Source of the DNA: a virus
Virus record (IMG/VR): IMGVR_UViG_3300009154_000046
Span: 1-64,000 of that record
Direction: 5' to 3' (one strand)
Length of the DNA: 64,000 bases
Shown here: positions 40,326-50,309 of the stretch, piece by piece
Position numbering within the stretch: the stretch's first letter is position 1
How the letters are laid out: each line of letters opens with the position of its first letter
The notes under the pieces: generated by a model
Told to the model about the DNA's origin: nothing
Databases searched by the model: none
What the model saw: only the letters and a program-made list of their open reading frames with translations
Translations under genes and position numbers: made by a program

Positions 40326-40715
40326 TTAACCGTGTTTTGTTCTTGTTGTCTTTTTAGTTACTTTTTTAGTAGGAGGTGCACCACCTGTTTTTATATTTTT
40401 AAGAAACTCCGCTGGATTATTAGCAAAATTAGTTGATATTTTTATTATGCCTGTTAATATTTCGGGTGAGTTCAATCCCACCATACCATAAATAATAGCC
40501 TTATACATAGATGCTACTTCAAATTGCTCTAATATAAACCAAGCAATTAGTGAAGCAATCATTGCCGCAGCAATATTGCCAACAATATGTCCAGGGGTTT
40601 TATCCTCTGGGTTTTTACTTGTCGCAAGTCTAGCTATCATTCCGGCTGCTCCAATAAGTAATACAATCCATCCACCTCCAAAAAATAGAGGAATGAATTT
40701 ACTTAAATCATCCAT
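40326..40715 (-). CDS. Putative holin (LydA-like)
   Basis: 129 residues. Three hydrophobic stretches (~8-30 PLFFGGGWIVLLIGAAGMI; ~45-63 GNIAAAMIASLIAWFIL; ~70-90) separated by a charged turn, as in class-type phage holins of the LydA/holin_2 group; tail TKKVTKKTTRTKHG is basic. A holin would release the endolysin through the inner membrane. Confidence 0.55.
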   Translation of the reverse strand: MDDLSKFIPLFFGGGWIVLLIGAAGMIARLATSKNPEDKTPGHIVGNIAAAMIASLIAWFILEQFEVASMYKAIIYGMVGLNSPEILTGIIKISTNFANNPAEFLKNIKTGGAPPTKKVTKKTTRTKHG

Positions 40716-40758
40716 TTCAAGTCAATTTAAAAGTTATAGTAACCCTTATATTAACCTA

Positions 40759-41013
40759 TTATTCTTCCGTTTTTTCTTCTTTAACCTTTTTATGAGTAAA
40801 CTTGTCCAAGCTATCTGCTCCCATTCCGATTGCTGTGATAACCATAACTGCGTTTACTAAATTATCAGCTGGTTTAAAATGTTCTTCTGTAAAACTATTA
40901 GCCAACATTGTTCCACATAGAAATAATGCGCCAACAAATGCAACTACCGGTTTTATTGATGTTGAACCCCGTTCATCTTTGAAAAGGTCAATTATCCATT
41001 GTTTGAAATCCAT
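40759..41013 (-). CDS. Small two-helix membrane protein
   Basis: 84 residues. Segments ~22-40 (PVVAFVGALFLCGTMLA) and ~50-66 (NAVMVITAIGMGAD), with a charged C-terminus. Could be a second holin or antiholin in the lysis group. Confidence 0.55.
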   Translation of the reverse strand: MDFKQWIIDLFKDERGSTSIKPVVAFVGALFLCGTMLANSFTEEHFKPADNLVNAVMVITAIGMGADSLDKFTHKKVKEEKTEE

Positions 41014-41038
41014 AGGTTTATATTTATTTTATTATAAA

Positions 41039-41605
41039 TTATTTTTCAGATGGTCTAAAAAGTCCACATTTAATACATTCTTCATGCCCATCGTGGTCTT
41101 CATCGGCCCATTCGTGTTCACATTGTCTATGCGTATGATATTCAAATTCCAACTCTTCCATTTTTTGTTTGTGCTCTTGTTGGTCTTTTACTAATTCAAA
41201 CTCTTGTCTATTTTCTACTACTGCTAACTCCCTTGCTGCTTGAGCTCCTACTACAAATGCATCTGGCATAAGTGGGGCAAATGGTTTGTTAGTTTCCTTC
41301 ATATCGTTTGTATGAGATAATGATACACCATCTTCTTCATCCATTTTTTGTACTAACATTTTATCTTTATCAGTATCGCTAAACCAGTAATCTATAATTT
41401 TACCATAAGAACCAATAAATGCACCTAGCAATAACATTAACAACTCTTTCCAAGCTGCTGCCATTGGAGTTTGCGATGTGATTGCCGCAAATATGCCACC
41501 AATGATTAATATAAACCCACCCAAAACCATAGCGGTAATGTACCACCTACGTTTCATCATTGCGCTTAATAAATCTCTAAATCCAGTCGGTTTATTGTTT
41601 TCCAT
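41039..41605 (-). CDS. Membrane protein with C-terminal zinc ribbon
   Basis: 188 residues. Two membrane segments at ~17-39 (YITAMVLGGFILIIGGIFA) and ~50-66, a long cytosolic charged helix (QEFELVKDQQEHKQKMEELEFEYH) and a final zinc-binding motif CEHEW...EECIKCGLFRPSEK. A TATATTTG box lies at 41658-41651 but without a -33 box. Confidence 0.6.
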   Translation of the reverse strand: MENNKPTGFRDLLSAMMKRRWYITAMVLGGFILIIGGIFAAITSQTPMAAAWKELLMLLLGAFIGSYGKIIDYWFSDTDKDKMLVQKMDEEDGVSLSHTNDMKETNKPFAPLMPDAFVVGAQAARELAVVENRQEFELVKDQQEHKQKMEELEFEYHTHRQCEHEWADEDHDGHEECIKCGLFRPSEK

Positions 41606-41691
41606 AATATTGCTATTAGTATAAATAAAAAATGGTTATACCTGCTTTCGCAAATATAACCAAATTAAGTTGTTTAATATAAATATAAAAT

Positions 41692-42744
41692 CTATTTCAA
41701 AAAAGAAGATAATTTAAAATATCTTTTTTCCGCAATTGGAGCAGGTCCGCCTCCGGCTCCGGTATCAGCTGCTTTGGCCCGAATACCAATGTGCTCAGCG
41801 AAATCATTTGAAGTTTTTACAAGCGGTTTAATTGGTTGGTCAATAACCCTTACATTCATATCAATTTGCTTATCAGGGTTTGCTGCGTTATGCGCAACTA
41901 CTGCTGCCCAACGATGGTGCCCATCTAATACATACCCATCGTTACTTACATAGATAGGAGCTGTTATTTTCTTATATGCCGGATGGTCTGGGTTATCCAA
42001 TACCTTACTCATTCCGGCAACTTTAACTCCAACTAATTCAGATTGAGTTGCTTTTAAACGGTCGGCCGGTACTGCTGCTGGTTCTGATACTTTGATACCT
42101 TTATCGTTTAACATTTTTTTGAAAAACTCTTCTGTATCTGCTTCACCGTTTTCATCCTTTGGAAGTTTATCCGCTGGTGAGCCTGGTCGAGGTGTACCTT
42201 TGAATTGTGGCATATCCGCTCTATCAATACCTTTATTTCCCTCACAATAGAGGTTTGTTCCAGGTATAGTTACCTTACACAAATTATAATTGGGAGCCTT
42301 CTCACCCTTTGCTTTTGCTTCTGCACCCAATTTGGCCAATTCATCAATCTTTGCTGAAATCTTTTGACGTTCAATCGGTGAAATATCAGCCAATCCCTTT
42401 TTGGTTGTATCCATTCCAGGCATTAATGCTTTTAACTTTGAAGTTTCTGCATTACCACTTTTATCCGTTTCAGCAGATGTTTTAAAATCTGCAGCTCCAA
42501 TTTTAGTAGGTTCTGGTTTGTTACTTGGTTTAGCGTTTGGTGCCGGTTGCTTTGGTTTTGGCTTATCTCCTACTGGCAATTTACCACCATTTGCAGCTTT
42601 TGTTTTTTCTACTTCCGCTGGTGTTGGTTTATCGTGCTTTGAAGGGTCGAATTGTTTAACTTTATAGACATTACCTGTCTTTTTGTTTTTAACAACATCA
42701 TCTTCATTAATAAAGTTATATAATTTTCTTTCTATTGTATTCAT
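41692..42744 (-). CDS. ParB-like domain protein, possible virion protein
   Basis: 350 residues. Starts with an INEDDVVKNKKTGNVYKVKQF module also seen at the start of other proteins of large phages. A Pro/Lys-rich linker follows. C-terminal ~220-310 shows ParB/sulfiredoxin features (DRLKATQSELVGVKV, APIYVSNDGYVLDGHHRWAAV). ParB-like domains can bind CTP/ATP or act as ADP-ribosyltransferase-like enzymes; DGHHRW is the core motif. Confidence 0.65.
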   Translation of the reverse strand: MNTIERKLYNFINEDDVVKNKKTGNVYKVKQFDPSKHDKPTPAEVEKTKAANGGKLPVGDKPKPKQPAPNAKPSNKPEPTKIGAADFKTSAETDKSGNAETSKLKALMPGMDTTKKGLADISPIERQKISAKIDELAKLGAEAKAKGEKAPNYNLCKVTIPGTNLYCEGNKGIDRADMPQFKGTPRPGSPADKLPKDENGEADTEEFFKKMLNDKGIKVSEPAAVPADRLKATQSELVGVKVAGMSKVLDNPDHPAYKKITAPIYVSNDGYVLDGHHRWAAVVAHNAANPDKQIDMNVRVIDQPIKPLVKTSNDFAEHIGIRAKAADTGAGGGPAPIAEKRYFKLSSFLK

Positions 42745-42746
42745 AA

Positions 42747-42878
42747 TTATCTACCTTGACCTCTATAGTCTTTTGGTTTTGATGTATGTTTGTTATAGCT
42801 TTTTTGTGCACTACCTGTTTTTCTTTTGCCAAAACTAACTTTATTAGATGATCCGTTAGAAACTTTTGCCTTTGCCAT
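42747..42878 (-). CDS. Small basic protein (43 aa)
   Basis: Hand-read: ATG 42878, TAA 42747-42749. MAKAKVSNGSSNKVSFGKRK then Gly/Ser/Lys-rich tail ending DYRGQGR. Highly basic and probably disordered, suited to binding nucleic acid or packing in the virion. Confidence 0.6.
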   Translation of the reverse strand: MAKAKVSNGSSNKVSFGKRKTGSAQKSYNKHTSKPKDYRGQGR

Positions 42879-42931
42879 TTTTAAGATGTTTTACTTTACA
42901 AATATTTTTATATAAATATAAAGTTTTATCT

Positions 42932-43180
42932 TTAATCCTCACCATATAGCGAAAATCTTTTTAAAGGCTTTTCAACTTCTTGCTCTGTAATAATTTCTAC
43001 AGTTCCACTACGTGCATCTATATAGAATCTAGTATCACCATTTGTTTGATACCAACCCTCCAAAGCATCAGTTAGGGATGGGAAAACTATCCCACCCCTC
43101 TCTGCTGCGAAGACCCATTTATCTCCTGGAGGAACTCGTTTAAGTACAATTTCTTTTTGCTCTTTGATTTCCGTTTCCAT
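42932..43180 (-). CDS. Small hypothetical protein
   Basis: 82 residues, beta-rich (DKWVFAAERGGIVFPSLTDALEGW; RFYIDARSGTVEI). Adjacent to the DUF4494-like gene with a 1-bp gap. Not recognised. Confidence 0.55.
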   Translation of the reverse strand: METEIKEQKEIVLKRVPPGDKWVFAAERGGIVFPSLTDALEGWYQTNGDTRFYIDARSGTVEIITEQEVEKPLKRFSLYGED

Positions 43181-43181
43181 A

Positions 43182-43388
43182 TTAGATTATTTCTATGATT
43201 TTTGTTTCTGAAACTTTCTCAACTTGATACTCCAGCTGGACTGCCTCTTTTGTGAATTTTTTTACCAACTTTGCTTCAGCTTCGGTACAGGACATAGCAT
43301 CTACCAAATATTGTTCTTTTTGTTTTTTAATCTTACCTTTAGCATCTTCTATTTCTACTGCTACAGTAACTGCGTAATACTTTGCCAT
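43182..43388 (-). CDS. DUF4494-like protein
   Basis: 68 residues. YYAVTVAVEIED...KKQKEQYLVDAMSCTEAEAKLVK follows the DUF4494 pattern (YLVDA.s.tEAEar) of small proteins in Bacteroidota and their phages. Function unknown. Lies just downstream of groEL. Confidence 0.75.
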   Translation of the reverse strand: MAKYYAVTVAVEIEDAKGKIKKQKEQYLVDAMSCTEAEAKLVKKFTKEAVQLEYQVEKVSETKIIEII

Positions 43389-43416
43389 ATTTTGTTGTTT
43401 TATTGTTTAAAATTTA

Positions 43417-45036
<1,620 letters not shown>

Positions 45037-45058
45037 TTATTTTATTTTGCTTTGTTTT

Positions 45059-45090
45059 TAAAAATAATGATAATTTTTGAATTTACCAAA
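45059..45090 (-). promoter_or_regulatory. groEL promoter
   Basis: TATTTTTA at 45066-45059, TTTGG at 45090, spacer 20 nt. Leader ~20 nt. No CIRCE-like inverted repeat is seen, so heat-shock control by HrcA is not indicated. Confidence 0.7.
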
Positions 45091-45091
45091 C

Positions 45092-45118
45092 AAAAATGGG
45101 AAAACTTACGTTCTCCCA
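45092..45118 (-). terminator. Intrinsic terminator after OMP-like gene
   Basis: TGGGAGAAC / GTTTTCCCA (nine pairs, 45118-45097) with GTAA loop, followed by TTTTT. It directly abuts the groEL promoter, separating the two units. Confidence 0.85.
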
Positions 45119-45141
45119 AATTTTCTTAATATGTGTAATAA

Positions 45142-45675
45142 TTAAAACTTATAGATAACACCGAATTTTGCTGTTGCAAATGGGTTTGTTACTCCGGTAA
45201 ATCCAATAGTTGTTACTGAGCTACCTTCAGCGCTTTTATAACTGATTAAATCGGCTACATGCATTGTAAGTCCTAAATGTTTGGTAACTGAATAATTTGC
45301 TACCAATCCTAAATTAGCTGATGTTGATGTTGATTTAACACCTGCTACTTTTGATGAATTACTAGTCAAATCTACTTGCGAAAACACGTGACAGTGTTGT
45401 CCAATGTTTAAGAATACGCATCTTGCAAATACACCTACATTTGTAGTTGTTTCAGTTGCGGTTTCGCCAAAAGAACCCAATACACCTACTGAAACTTTAT
45501 CAGTTACAAAATATCCAACCAACGGGTTGATACTATAAGATGCTTTTACATCAGTTGCTTTTGAATACGATACCGTACCACTTACGATTTTTGAACCTTT
45601 CTGAGCGTTCACTCCGGTTATTACAGCCAATAACATTGTTATTGCTAAAATACCTACTTTAAATCCTCTTTTCAT
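45142..45675 (-). CDS. Outer-membrane beta-barrel-like protein
   Basis: 177 residues. MKRGFKVGILAITMLLAVITGVNAQ is a signal peptide (A-N-A-Q cleavage). Mature strands alternate (SINPLVGYFVTDKVSVGVLGSFG; NLGLVANYSVTKHLGLTMHVADL) and it ends in FGVIYKF with terminal Phe. Resembles the eight-stranded OMP_b-brl family typical of Bacteroidota, so possibly host-derived. Monocistronic, with its own promoter and terminator. Confidence 0.75.
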   Translation of the reverse strand: MKRGFKVGILAITMLLAVITGVNAQKGSKIVSGTVSYSKATDVKASYSINPLVGYFVTDKVSVGVLGSFGETATETTTNVGVFARCVFLNIGQHCHVFSQVDLTSNSSKVAGVKSTSTSANLGLVANYSVTKHLGLTMHVADLISYKSAEGSSVTTIGFTGVTNPFATAKFGVIYKF

Positions 45676-45734
45676 TTTTGTTTTTGTTTTGTTAAAAAAT
45701 TGTTTGTTAAACTACTTTTATTTCGTTTACTATG

Positions 45735-45766
45735 TAAATATAATGATAATTTTTGAAGCTACCAAA
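45735..45766 (-). promoter_or_regulatory. Promoter of OMP-like gene
   Basis: TATATTTA at 45742-45735, TTTGG at 45766, 20-nt spacer; leader ~60 nt. Confidence 0.7.
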
Positions 45767-45798
45767 TTTATTTAGATTCTTCTTTTTTCTATATGTAG

Positions 45799-45981
45799 TT
45801 ATCTTCCACGCTTTCTATATAACTCCCATGCTTTATACATATGGGCTTTGTATGAGTATTCTACTGATATTGGTCCGTTTGGTTGCTTTGCAAGGTCATA
45901 TTTCCAAATCGACTTACAATCTTCATCTTCAAATATTCGTTCAAATTTTGTTGGCTTATCTATCGGAGAGTTCTTCTTCAT
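45799..45981 (-). CDS. Small hypothetical protein
   Basis: 60 residues from ATG 45981 (an ATG at 46002 is possible). KFERIFEDEDCKSIWKYDL and EYSYKAHMYKAWELYRKRGR; acidic then basic. Overlaps the end of the HNH gene by 26 bp. Not recognised. Confidence 0.5.
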   Translation of the reverse strand: MKKNSPIDKPTKFERIFEDEDCKSIWKYDLAKQPNGPISVEYSYKAHMYKAWELYRKRGR

Positions 45982-46522
45982 CTGGTATTCCATTTTCTTC
46001 ATACCAATTTTTTACATTACGTTCTCCAACTAATAAGAAGAAGCAATTGTAACAGAGTGGTCTGATATTATCTAATTTTCTATTATTTAAGTTTCCATCC
46101 AAAAAGTCTATCAATAAAGGCATCTTGCCATCTGTGATTCTTTCTTCGCCAAATCCACAGCTTCCACATGCCTTTGGTATATATCCACTATCGAATAGTT
46201 TGTTTTTAAATTTATGCAAAGGATAACGTAAATGCTTACCATCAATTAAATCTTCAATATGATACTTATTATTTCTTATACCAACTTTTCTATCAATACC
46301 AATTCCGCGGGGGTTTTTTAAATCTTCAAATATCCCATAAAGTCTTGCATATTTCTTATAGGTATTGTATGATATACCCAATGTTCTTGCTGTCTCTAAT
46401 GCTGATCTTGATTTAGCTTGTGCTGCTTTTATTTGCTCTTGCAGAATTGGGCGAGCTCCCAATCCACGTTTTGTAATTCGATTTTCCAGGTTCGGAAAAA
46501 ATCCTTCACTTTGTTCTTCCAT
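45956..46522 (-). CDS. HNH-type protein with N-terminal HTH
   Basis: 188 residues. An HTH-like segment (SALETARTLGISYNTYKKYARLYG) is followed by a zinc-stabilised HNH-like core (ACGSCGFGEERITDGKMPLLIDFLDGN, then LDNIRPLCYNCFFL). The first His of the catalytic triad is replaced (LLIDFLDGN instead of L.lHH.dG), so cleavage activity is doubtful; it may be a DNA-binding derivative. Common as a stand-alone or mobile phage gene. Confidence 0.65.
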   Translation of the reverse strand: MEEQSEGFFPNLENRITKRGLGARPILQEQIKAAQAKSRSALETARTLGISYNTYKKYARLYGIFEDLKNPRGIGIDRKVGIRNNKYHIEDLIDGKHLRYPLHKFKNKLFDSGYIPKACGSCGFGEERITDGKMPLLIDFLDGNLNNRKLDNIRPLCYNCFFLLVGERNVKNWYEENGIPDEEELSDR

Positions 46523-46564
46523 ACTAATAACTATTTATCTTGTTACTTATAAGTATATCAAATT

Positions 46565-47161
46565 TTATTTTTTCTTTAATTTATAAATAAAAATATTTTT
46601 TGGCAACGTTTCCAATACTTTGACATTTGGGTCTTTTTGTTTATATCTACGATTGATTTCTACGCCATAAGGTCGGTCTAACATTGATAAAGTTCTTATA
46701 TGAAAACGTTTGCCATCAACTTCTAAAGTCTTTCCAACTCCAGTCACACCGAGATATTCAAAATTTGATGCTCTATATATAACTCCACTATGTCCTTGTT
46801 CCATATCTGCATAGGATAGTATAAACTCCCATTTGGAATTTTTCTTCAACCATTTAATTGTTCGTGATACAAAAAATGATTCTGCGTTTTTGGGCGTTGC
46901 ATCTATTAGACACAATCTACGAAGTTCCAATACCCTATCAGGTGCTTCGGGATAATAACTCTGCGCTGCCGTTGGTCCAGCTGGTCTTGTGTAAATACAC
47001 ACACCTACCATTTCTGGTATTCCAAAATTGCCTACTTTAAAAAGACAGAATGTATGTTTTGATTGGATGTTGACATAATCAGAATAATGCCATTTTTTGA
47101 GAAATTTTCTAACTGTATGATTGAATGTAGTTTCCTCAACCCAATAACCTTGTAATGCCAT
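46565..47161 (-). CDS. Mom-like DNA modification protein (GNAT fold)
   Basis: 198 residues from ATG 47161; leaderless with the ATG 6 nt after the -7 box. VLELRRLCLIDATPKNAESFFVSRTIKWLKK and FILSYADMEQGHSGVIYRASNFEYLG match the Mom family (ELtRL.v.d..pkN..S.fi; .iSYaD...gH.G.iYqA.nw.y.G), related to GNAT acyltransferases. Mom of phage Mu converts adenine to N6-methylcarbamoyl adenine and blocks restriction. Similar phage proteins of unknown chemistry exist. Confidence 0.72.
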   Translation of the reverse strand: MALQGYWVEETTFNHTVRKFLKKWHYSDYVNIQSKHTFCLFKVGNFGIPEMVGVCIYTRPAGPTAAQSYYPEAPDRVLELRRLCLIDATPKNAESFFVSRTIKWLKKNSKWEFILSYADMEQGHSGVIYRASNFEYLGVTGVGKTLEVDGKRFHIRTLSMLDRPYGVEINRRYKQKDPNVKVLETLPKNIFIYKLKKK

Positions 47162-47167
47162 AATTAA

Positions 47168-47199
47168 CAAATATACGAATAAAATCCGAATATTCCAAA
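47168..47199 (-). promoter_or_regulatory. Promoter of Mom-like gene, leaderless type
   Basis: TATATTTG at 47175-47168, TTTGG at 47199, spacer 20 nt; the ATG lies 6 nt further. Confidence 0.75.
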
Positions 47200-47634
47200 T
47201 TAAATTAAAACCTTTAAGAGTTTTTTAAACGTTTCATCTATTGAATTTGTTGTATCCAAATCAACAAAGAATGAAATAGGAGGCTCATAGTTTTCAATTA
47301 TTGCCGTTTTATTTTTACTATTATGACAGTAGATTTCTTTAATATCGTATTCTGATTTATATTTTTCACGTAGATTTCTAATTGGTGATGTAGTCGAAAT
47401 TATAACATCACTACCGTTTAAATTTATATATTTACCAATATTGAAACACATTTGGTCAATATCGGCGTATTCAATTAGATTATATGTTTTTTTAATTTGC
47501 TCCTCGTCTATATGGAATACCGTCTTACGCCAATTACGTTTATCGGTTTGCAACCAAAATTGTAAACGTTTCGCCACAGTTGTCTTTCCACTAACTGGTT
47601 GACCAATGAGCCAGTAGATTTGCGAATTTTTCAT
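47200..47634 (-). CDS. APS-kinase-like P-loop protein
   Basis: 144 residues. Walker A IGQPVSGKTTVAKRL, then TVFHIDEEQIKKTY (as in the HLDGD..R of APS kinases), VIISTTSP and a C-terminal helix. Adenylylsulphate-kinase-like; in sugar or nucleotide contexts such kinases phosphorylate small molecules or polynucleotides. Substrate unknown; the nearby glycan and repair genes suggest either. Confidence 0.68.
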   Translation of the reverse strand: MKNSQIYWLIGQPVSGKTTVAKRLQFWLQTDKRNWRKTVFHIDEEQIKKTYNLIEYADIDQMCFNIGKYINLNGSDVIISTTSPIRNLREKYKSEYDIKEIYCHNSKNKTAIIENYEPPISFFVDLDTTNSIDETFKKLLKVLI

Positions 47635-47654
47635 AACCTATCTTATTAAATTAA

Positions 47655-48512
47655 TTATTTTGTTTTTAATGATCGTACTGCTGCTTTATATACTGATGAA
47701 TTTTTATCATATCCCAATGCGGATGTTACTTTTATTTCACGACCCGTATCTGGGTTTTTAACTTTTCTATCTAATGCAGATTTTGGCACCATCGATTTTA
47801 GTTTAGTTACATCATTTTTAGATTTTGCACCTGTTTTATCAACCATAGCCGGCATAGCGGGCATTTCGTGTCTAACTGTTCTTACCTTTAATTTTATATC
47901 CGGATGTTGCTTTTTTAATGCATGTACTGCTGATACGTTTTTATGAGAGTCATCAATAAAGAATACATCATTATACCCTGTTTTTATTTTATCGGAAATC
48001 CAATCTGCTTTCTTTTGGGGATTGCCATCTGCTAATGCTATTACATATATACCATCTAGTCCAATATCTTTTAGGTATTGTTTAACAGGCTTATATGCGC
48101 CTCTTGCTGTAAGTATTACGGTCTTTCTATCTCCTTCTGCTGCATGTATTGTTCTTAATAATTTTGTTACACCTTTGATTTCCTGCGGTTGTTTCACCTT
48201 TTCAAAATCAGAGAAGTCAAACTTATCATCTTTTTTTGCATCGTATATTGCATATTGTCCTGGCGTTAATGTTGATTTCTTACCATCGCCATGCGTAACG
48301 TATATATGTGAGTCGGTGGTCACAAGTGTATCATCAAAATCAAACACACGTAGTTTCTTACCCTTTGGTAATTCATCTTCATTTATAGGCGCAGCAAATG
48401 CATTGAACATTGGGTCAGTATATACTTTGCCAAATTCAACTTGTCTACCATTCCAAACGCCCATTGTTGGTTTAGTTATAAATTCTTTTAATATATCTAC
48501 CAATCCTTTCAT
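47655..48512 (-). CDS. HAD-family phosphatase-like protein
   Basis: 285 residues. LRVFDFDDTLVTTDSHIYV near residue 54 is motif I; VILTARGAYKPVKQYL is motif II and DVFFIDDSHKNVSAV is motif IV. The ~50-residue N-terminus and the Lys-rich C-terminus resemble virion or head-associated HAD proteins of large phages. Function not known; probably phosphatase on small or polymeric substrate. Confidence 0.75.
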   Translation of the reverse strand: MKGLVDILKEFITKPTMGVWNGRQVEFGKVYTDPMFNAFAAPINEDELPKGKKLRVFDFDDTLVTTDSHIYVTHGDGKKSTLTPGQYAIYDAKKDDKFDFSDFEKVKQPQEIKGVTKLLRTIHAAEGDRKTVILTARGAYKPVKQYLKDIGLDGIYVIALADGNPQKKADWISDKIKTGYNDVFFIDDSHKNVSAVHALKKQHPDIKLKVRTVRHEMPAMPAMVDKTGAKSKNDVTKLKSMVPKSALDRKVKNPDTGREIKVTSALGYDKNSSVYKAAVRSLKTK

Positions 48513-49342
48513 TAGTTAAATTTGGTTTTAGTTAAATCCTTAATTCTTATTTTAATTTTTGGTGTGTAGCCATCAGGTAATTCGGTTCTAACACCAGTAA
48601 ATCCTTCAATTCTATCGCCAAAGTAGTTTAAAGTAAATATACGTTTTGTAAGATTAAGCTGCATTTGTGATGTAGTTTTCATCTTATCAGTATTTCTAGT
48701 CATATTATTTGGGTTGTCGTGTGAGTATTTGTTTTTTCTCAATGCTTCCAACTCCTTTGTCCAATCTTCTAATTGACCAATAGCTGCTCTTGCAGTTGCT
48801 CTACGAATTACTGAGCTTTTGTAATCAGGCCCTTCCGTATATCCGGCTTCAGGGTGAGATAAACCGTGATTTGTCCTTACATATATTTCCGATGGGTCTT
48901 GCTTTTTAATTATTGCCTTATGCTTTGATGTCATTTCAATAGTAATCAAATCATTAGGGTCTGCAAGGAATGTGTGTCCCTTAATGCCACCATCATATAA
49001 TACAACGGATTTAACTGCATCTTTTAATTTTTTCTGCCCTAGTGCGTAACGTATTCTTAGACCATCCTGCGATTTCTTTCCGGTCTTTGCTACTAATTGT
49101 TTTTCTTTCTCATCGAATCCAACCATTAACGCTGAATTGACAATGCCTATGCCATATTCATTCATACCCTCGCTCCAGTCGGTTGTTATATCATGTAGAT
49201 AGACAACTTCAACCTCATTTATAAAGGTATGTACTATCTCTATAAGTGGTTTATAAGCCCTGTCACGATTTTTAGCGAGTACCATATCGTTGCCAAATTT
49301 CTTTGAAACGATTATACATTCTTTTAATAGTTCTTTAGCCAT
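48512..49342 (-). CDS. Ntn-hydrolase / acyltransferase-like protein
   Basis: 276 residues. ECIIVSKKFGNDMVLAKNRDRAYKP at the N-terminus, DWSEGMNEYGIGIVNSAL, then AVVLYDGGIKGHTFLADPNDLITIEM-like and IYVRTNHGLSH. This order (N-terminal Cys, NRD, W.GmNe.Gl, N-H motif) is that of C45/AAT and NRDE-type Ntn hydrolases, which cleave or transfer amide bonds. The Cys would be exposed only after removal of eight residues. A peptide- or amide-acting enzyme is inferred. Confidence 0.6.
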   Translation of the reverse strand: MAKELLKECIIVSKKFGNDMVLAKNRDRAYKPLIEIVHTFINEVEVVYLHDITTDWSEGMNEYGIGIVNSALMVGFDEKEKQLVAKTGKKSQDGLRIRYALGQKKLKDAVKSVVLYDGGIKGHTFLADPNDLITIEMTSKHKAIIKKQDPSEIYVRTNHGLSHPEAGYTEGPDYKSSVIRRATARAAIGQLEDWTKELEALRKNKYSHDNPNNMTRNTDKMKTTSQMQLNLTKRIFTLNYFGDRIEGFTGVRTELPDGYTPKIKIRIKDLTKTKFN

Positions 49343-49658
49343 TTAATATTTTCTTTGTTGTTTTAAGTCCTTTCTCTAATTTTTCATTTTCATCGGTAAG
49401 GAACTCAACTTTAACACGTAGTTCTGCTACTTGCGCCGTTAATTGTAATATTAAACTACGAAGTTCATCTTTCTCTTTTGCACTTGCTTCAAGTAGGGCT
49501 TCTAATTTAGAAATTCTATCACGACAATCGTGTCTGATGAAATCTTCATCCTTCTCTTTATGTGCGGCTCTTCTTTCATAATATCTCCATGCTGCGCCAC
49601 CACTTAACATTGTTATAGCAGTGATTATTATACTAGTTACATTACTATCTAATGCCAT
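49335..49658 (-). CDS. Membrane-anchored coiled-coil protein
   Basis: 107 residues. Membrane segment ~8-25 (VTSIIITAITMLSGGAAW), then long coiled coil (LEALLEASAKEKDELRSLI; VEFLTDENEKLEK). Resembles i-spanin-like proteins. Overlaps the Ntn gene by 8 bp. Confidence 0.6.
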   Translation of the reverse strand: MALDSNVTSIIITAITMLSGGAAWRYYERRAAHKEKDEDFIRHDCRDRISKLEALLEASAKEKDELRSLILQLTAQVAELRVKVEFLTDENEKLEKGLKTTKKILNG

Positions 49659-49660
49659 AA

Positions 49661-50275
49661 TTATTTAGATTTTAATTGTCCTTTATTAGTTGGATCGTTA
49701 TAACCTGTATTTGCTTGGTTAATAAAATTTTGGGATTGCGATATATGGTCTTGTACCCACCCTGGTAAATCTATTTCAGTTGTTCCAATTTTACCTTTAA
49801 GTTCATTAGCGTTTTTAATTATATCATTAAGTAAATTCATAGCCATACTCACTTCATGATCATCACTTTCATATATATTATTTTCGCCTATTTGTGAAAG
49901 ATTGTATTTGTTACCATCCATGTCAAGATATTCATTATCCATAACTTTAAGGTTCAACTCCTTATTGCCATCTTGTGACATTAAATCGGCTTGATTATTA
50001 GTAGAATTTTTTACGCTCCACTTTCCCAAGTCTTTTCCGTTTCTAGTTACGGAAACTTGTACGCCTGGTCTTAGTAATTCGTTTATTTTATTTTTTTTTT
50101 CTTTTATTGCGTATTTTAGTAATTCTGTAAGTTTATTAAATACTTGCTCACCCTTACTTTCTCCAAGTCTATATGCTCCGCCTAACTTTTCATAAACTTT
50201 AATCTTATGGGATACTGGAATATTTTTCTCTTGTAGTTTTTCCCATATTTTAGGATTAGTTAATTCTAATTTCAT
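49661..50275 (-). CDS. Conserved phage protein, possible head-associated
   Basis: 204 residues, soluble. The C-terminal part HEVSMAMNLLNDIIKNANELKGKIG...DLPGWVQDHISQSQNFI is a module found at the C-termini of several virion and unknown proteins of large phages. N-terminal half helical and charged. Function unknown; structural role inferred. Confidence 0.55.
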   Translation of the reverse strand: MKLELTNPKIWEKLQEKNIPVSHKIKVYEKLGGAYRLGESKGEQVFNKLTELLKYAIKEKKNKINELLRPGVQVSVTRNGKDLGKWSVKNSTNNQADLMSQDGNKELNLKVMDNEYLDMDGNKYNLSQIGENNIYESDDHEVSMAMNLLNDIIKNANELKGKIGTTEIDLPGWVQDHISQSQNFINQANTGYNDPTNKGQLKSK

Positions 50276-50309
50276 ATTATATAATTATACCTCTATAAAT
50301 ATAAACATT

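Noticed and set aside
41651-41658. Isolated TATATTTG box upstream of 41039-41605
   Set aside because: No TTTG 20 nt upstream, so it does not meet the standard used for the listed promoters.
43182-43388. GroES-like partner for GroEL
   Set aside because: The 68-residue protein matches a DUF4494 pattern and lacks the GroES mobile loop and length.
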